A stretch of 8,446 bases of DNA, from NCBI GenBank assembly GCA_002707185.1, contig PAMF01000065.1, positions 8,288 through 16,733 of the forward strand, read 5' to 3'. Origin of the DNA: Chloroflexota bacterium. GTDB lineage: Bacteria; Chloroflexota; Dehalococcoidia; UBA3495. A model generated the notes under the pieces. The model did no database searches, was not told the origin of the DNA, and saw nothing but the letters and a program-made list of their open reading frames with translations. The translations under genes were made by a program, and so were the position numbers. Numbering within the stretch: the stretch's first letter is position 1; each line of letters opens with the position of its first letter. Of this stretch, positions 5,756 through 8,446 are shown piece by piece.

Positions 5756-7087
5756 ATGCCCTCTTCTGATGAATTGAAACGCATTGCATTTGAAGAGATT
5801 GATTCTCGGGCAGACGAAATTATTAATATATCTAAGACTATCCTTAATAATCCGGAGCCAGGTTTTAGAGAAATCAACACAGCCAAGTTAGTTTCGGAAA
5901 AGCTGGGGAATCTTGGAATACCATTCAGGGCCGGCCTAGCTATAACCGGAATTAGAGCTGACCTTTTATGTGGCAACCCCGGGCCTACCATGGCCATATT
6001 AGGAGAACTAGATTCACTGATAGTAAACGAACATCCATTTGCGAATCCGAGCACAGGTGCAGCTCATGCATGTGGCCATCATTGTCAAATAGGAATGCTA
6101 CTGGGAGCCGCGATGGCATTGAATCAACCTAAGATTCTCGAAGCTCTAAGCGGCAGGATAGCTCTAATCGCAGTGCCAGCAGAAGAATATATAGAAATAG
6201 AATACAGGGATGAATTAAGAAAGCAAGGCCAATTAGAATTCCTTGGTGGCAAACCTGAGCTTATCAAGCTAGGAGAGTTTGATGATGTCGATCTAGCAAT
6301 GATGGTGCATACCACCAGTACGCCAGAAGAGAAACAACTCTGTGTAAGTGGCACCAACAATGGAACCGTTGCAAAAAAAATCCAATTCATTGGGAAGGGT
6401 TCTCACGCTGGCGGTTCCCCACATCTAGGTATTAACGCACTTAACGCTGCAACTTTGGCATTAAGTGCCATCCATTTCAACAGAGAAACGTTTAAAGACA
6501 CCGACACGATAAGAGTTCATCCCATAATCACCAAAGGTGGAGAAGCAGTCAGTGCCGTCCCCGCCGATGTACGTATGGAGACATTCGTTCGCGGTAAAAC
6601 TCTAGAAGCAATCATGGACGCCAACGGGAAGGTAGATCGGGCGTTAAGAGCCGGTGCGATGGCCGTCGGAGCTTCGGTGAAAATCGAGACCATTCCCGGA
6701 TACATGCCACTGAGCCAAGACAAAAACCTCTACGAGCTATTCACCCCGAACGCCGTTGATTTAGTAGGACAAGAAAACGTAGGCTCTGTCACGCACCGAA
6801 CCGGGTCTACTGACATGGGTGACGTCAGCCAAATAATGCCGGCAATTCATCCTTACGTAGGGGGCGCTACCGGACTGGGACATGGAGCAACTTACGTTGT
6901 GGAAGATTATCAACTTTCAGTAATTACAGCTGCCAAATCCATCGTGGCTACAGTAATAGATGCGCTGGGAGACGGGGGTACTAAAGGCGGCAAAATAGTA
7001 GCGGAACATCGTCCGGAAATGACCCGACATGAATACTTGAGCCTAATGAGAAGCTTAGCCAAAGAAGATATGTTCGAGGCCAATTAA
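5756..7087 (+). CDS. M20-family metallo-amidohydrolase (M20D-like), first of a tandem pair
   Basis: A 443-residue zinc-dependent hydrolase of the M20 peptidase clan, closest in style to M20D amidohydrolases such as aminoacylases, IAA-amino acid hydrolases and aminobenzoyl-glutamate hydrolases. These cleave an amide bond in N-acylated amino acids or similar small molecules in the cytoplasm; the substrate here is unknown. The five expected metal ligands are present: Cys106 and His108 in HACGHH, Glu144 in VPAEE, His185 in MMVH, and His365 in AIHPY. The lid/dimerisation domain (about 200-310) carries GSHAGGSPHLGINALNAA, with His217 matching the His that reaches the partner active site in this clan. 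STDMGD precedes the last ligand. A charged insert after PAEEY (about 145-180, including LEFLGGKPELIKLG) marks a distinct subfamily. There is no signal peptide. The next gene starts one base after the stop, so the two are surely cotranscribed. Confidence 0.92.
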   Translation: MPSSDELKRIAFEEIDSRADEIINISKTILNNPEPGFREINTAKLVSEKLGNLGIPFRAGLAITGIRADLLCGNPGPTMAILGELDSLIVNEHPFANPSTGAAHACGHHCQIGMLLGAAMALNQPKILEALSGRIALIAVPAEEYIEIEYRDELRKQGQLEFLGGKPELIKLGEFDDVDLAMMVHTTSTPEEKQLCVSGTNNGTVAKKIQFIGKGSHAGGSPHLGINALNAATLALSAIHFNRETFKDTDTIRVHPIITKGGEAVSAVPADVRMETFVRGKTLEAIMDANGKVDRALRAGAMAVGASVKIETIPGYMPLSQDKNLYELFTPNAVDLVGQENVGSVTHRTGSTDMGDVSQIMPAIHPYVGGATGLGHGATYVVEDYQLSVITAAKSIVATVIDALGDGGTKGGKIVAEHRPEMTRHEYLSLMRSLAKEDMFEAN

Positions 7088-7088
7088 T

Positions 7089-8432
7089 ATGCCTGACAAA
7101 AAGGAACTCAAGAAACAAGCCTGTGCCACCATAGATGCCCACAAAGATGAACTAATCGGAATAGCCAAAGATATTTTAAATAATCCTGAGCCTGGCTTCA
7201 GCGAAATTAAAACCTCACGATTGGTCCAATCCAAGTTCGATCAACTGGGTATAACTCATAAAGACGGGCTTGCCATTACCGGAGTCAAAGGGCGCATACT
7301 AGGGGGAGGAGGGGAAGGGCCTAGAGTAGCGATCATCGGTGAGTTAGATTCGCTTATAGTGGATCAACATCCTCATGCGGACCCTGAAACTAGGGCAGCT
7401 CATGCCTGCGGTCACCATTGCCAAATAGGCATGATGCTGGGATCTACGTTAGCTCTGACTCAAGAGAGTGTCCTTTCTCAACTATCAGGGGAGATAATAC
7501 CATTCGCTGTACCTGCCGAAGAATTTATAGAGGTTGGTAAACGCTTAGAACTACGAGAGCAAAACAAACTTGAATTTTTAGGTGGAAAGCAGGAATTAAT
7601 CAAACTTGGAGCATTCGATGATGTGGACATCTCTGTGATGTGTCACACCGCTAGTGATATGGGTGATAGGACATTTGCCCTTGGCGGAACTAGTAACGGA
7701 CACGTTGTGAAATACGTCAAATTTATAGGCAGAGGGGCTCACGCCGGTTCTGCTCCCCACCTCGGTATTAATGCTTTAAACGCTGCATCATTTGCGTTAC
7801 AAGCAATCAACAGTAACAGAGAAACTTTCAAAGATGATGAAACGGTAAGAATTCATGGCATTATGAGTAAGGGTGGAGAGGCAGTAAACGCCGTACCAGC
7901 TGACGTTAGGCTGGAATGGCGTGTTAGATCAGGTACACCAAAAGCAGTTGTAGCAAATTCGGCCGTAGTCGACAGATGTTTTAAAGCCGGAGCATTAGCT
8001 GTGGGTGCCGATGTAAACATCACTAACATCCCTGGGTATCTACCAATGCGAAACGACCCCAGATTGCAAGAACTCTTCCAACAAAATGCATCCCAACTGA
8101 TCGGCGAAAGCAAGGTATTAGTCATGCCCCCACGTAGCAACAGAGGTGGGTCAACAGATATGGGGGATCTGAGCCAATTAATGCCAGTTTGCCATCCATA
8201 TACCTCCGGAGCTGTTGGAGCTGGGCACAGTAAAGATTACTTGGTAACTGACTATGAATCAGCAGTTATAACGCCGGCCAAAATCATGGCCATGGTGGTA
8301 GTCGATTTACTTGCAGATGACGGTATTAAGGGGCGCGAGATAATGTCGGAACATCGTCCGGCTATGAAAAAACCATATTACTTACAATTCCAACGAGAAC
8401 GCGCTGAAGTAATAGAATACTCAGGGGCTTAA
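7089..8432 (+). CDS. M20-family metallo-amidohydrolase (M20D-like), second of a tandem pair
   Basis: A 447-residue paralog of the upstream gene, colinear over its full length and roughly half identical by eye. The metal ligands are again complete: Cys107 and His109 in HACGHH, Glu145 in VPAEE, His186 in MCHT, and His369 in VCHPY. The lid-domain motif is GAHAGSAPHLGINALNAA. The post-PAEE insert (LEFLGGKQELIKLGAFDDVD) is strongly conserved with its neighbour. The sequences diverge most at about 186-200, where the pocket-near residues after the His differ, in the lid helix (about 285-300), before GGSTDMGD where this copy adds a few residues (PPRSNR), and at the C-terminus. That pattern fits retained chemistry with altered substrate range, or two chains of a heteromer. 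The ATG at 7089 follows the previous stop by one base; GAGG at 7076-7079 lies 9 bases upstream, inside the preceding gene. Confidence 0.92.
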   Translation: MPDKKELKKQACATIDAHKDELIGIAKDILNNPEPGFSEIKTSRLVQSKFDQLGITHKDGLAITGVKGRILGGGGEGPRVAIIGELDSLIVDQHPHADPETRAAHACGHHCQIGMMLGSTLALTQESVLSQLSGEIIPFAVPAEEFIEVGKRLELREQNKLEFLGGKQELIKLGAFDDVDISVMCHTASDMGDRTFALGGTSNGHVVKYVKFIGRGAHAGSAPHLGINALNAASFALQAINSNRETFKDDETVRIHGIMSKGGEAVNAVPADVRLEWRVRSGTPKAVVANSAVVDRCFKAGALAVGADVNITNIPGYLPMRNDPRLQELFQQNASQLIGESKVLVMPPRSNRGGSTDMGDLSQLMPVCHPYTSGAVGAGHSKDYLVTDYESAVITPAKIMAMVVVDLLADDGIKGREIMSEHRPAMKKPYYLQFQRERAEVIEYSGA

Positions 8433-8436
8433 TACG

Positions 8437-8446
8437 ATGAACTTAT
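8437..8446 (+). CDS. Possible start of a further operon gene (cut by window edge)
   Basis: An ATG at 8437 lies 4 bases after the stop of the second M20 gene and 9 bases after an AGGGG at 8423-8427. The tight spacing copies the join between the two M20 genes. Only three codons (Met-Asn-Leu) are inside the window, so the product cannot be named, and this may be chance. Confidence 0.3.

Noticed and set aside
6372..6379. Run of eight A bases in the first M20 gene as a slippage or frameshift site
   Set aside because: The reading frame continues through it without a break and stays colinear with the paralog on both sides, so no frameshift is needed or implied.
7853..8140. Minus-strand open frame of 95 codons
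   Set aside because: Antisense to the conserved second M20 gene and without any protein family likeness.

Overview
The window holds eight well-supported protein genes, one of them cut by the left edge, in a densely packed bacterial chromosome segment of moderate to low GC. No RNA gene, insertion sequence, CRISPR array or phage gene was seen. The gene mix is a lipoprotein prolyl isomerase, lutABC, a minimal nucleotidyltransferase/HEPN pair, a glycerate kinase and tandem M20 amidohydrolases. It suits a free-living heterotroph; an uncultured, possibly marine Chloroflexota lineage such as SAR202 is my best guess. That guess rests on gene style only, with no marker gene present.

Layout. At 1-554 (minus) lies a secreted FKBP-type peptidyl-prolyl isomerase with a lipoprotein signal, missing only its last few residues. 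A 121-base divergent spacer separates it from a rightward cluster: lutA (676-1437), lutB (1424-2869) and lutC (2908-3660). Together these encode the iron-sulfur L-lactate oxidation complex. The cluster continues with only 29 bases of gap into a small MNT-fold protein (3690-4031) and an overlapping HEPN protein (4024-4425). A glycerate kinase runs the other way (4499-5644). Across a 111-base divergent spacer, two tandem M20-family metallo-amidohydrolases (5756-7087 and 7089-8432) run rightward. A third gene may begin at 8437.

How the genes fit together. LutABC would convert L-lactate to pyruvate, and glycerate kinase would feed glycerate into lower glycolysis as a phosphoglycerate. The paired M20 enzymes would release amino or carboxylic acids from amide-linked small molecules. 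The picture is scavenging of small organic acids and amides. No lactate permease, LutR-type regulator or amidohydrolase-associated transporter lies inside the window.

The least explained part is the MNT/HEPN pair behind lutC. Both proteins keep their fold signatures but appear to have lost key residues of the canonical active sites, so a classic toxin-antitoxin role is doubtful. I found no convincing evidence of a wholly new system. The best leads are this degenerate pair and the diverged tandem amidohydrolases.
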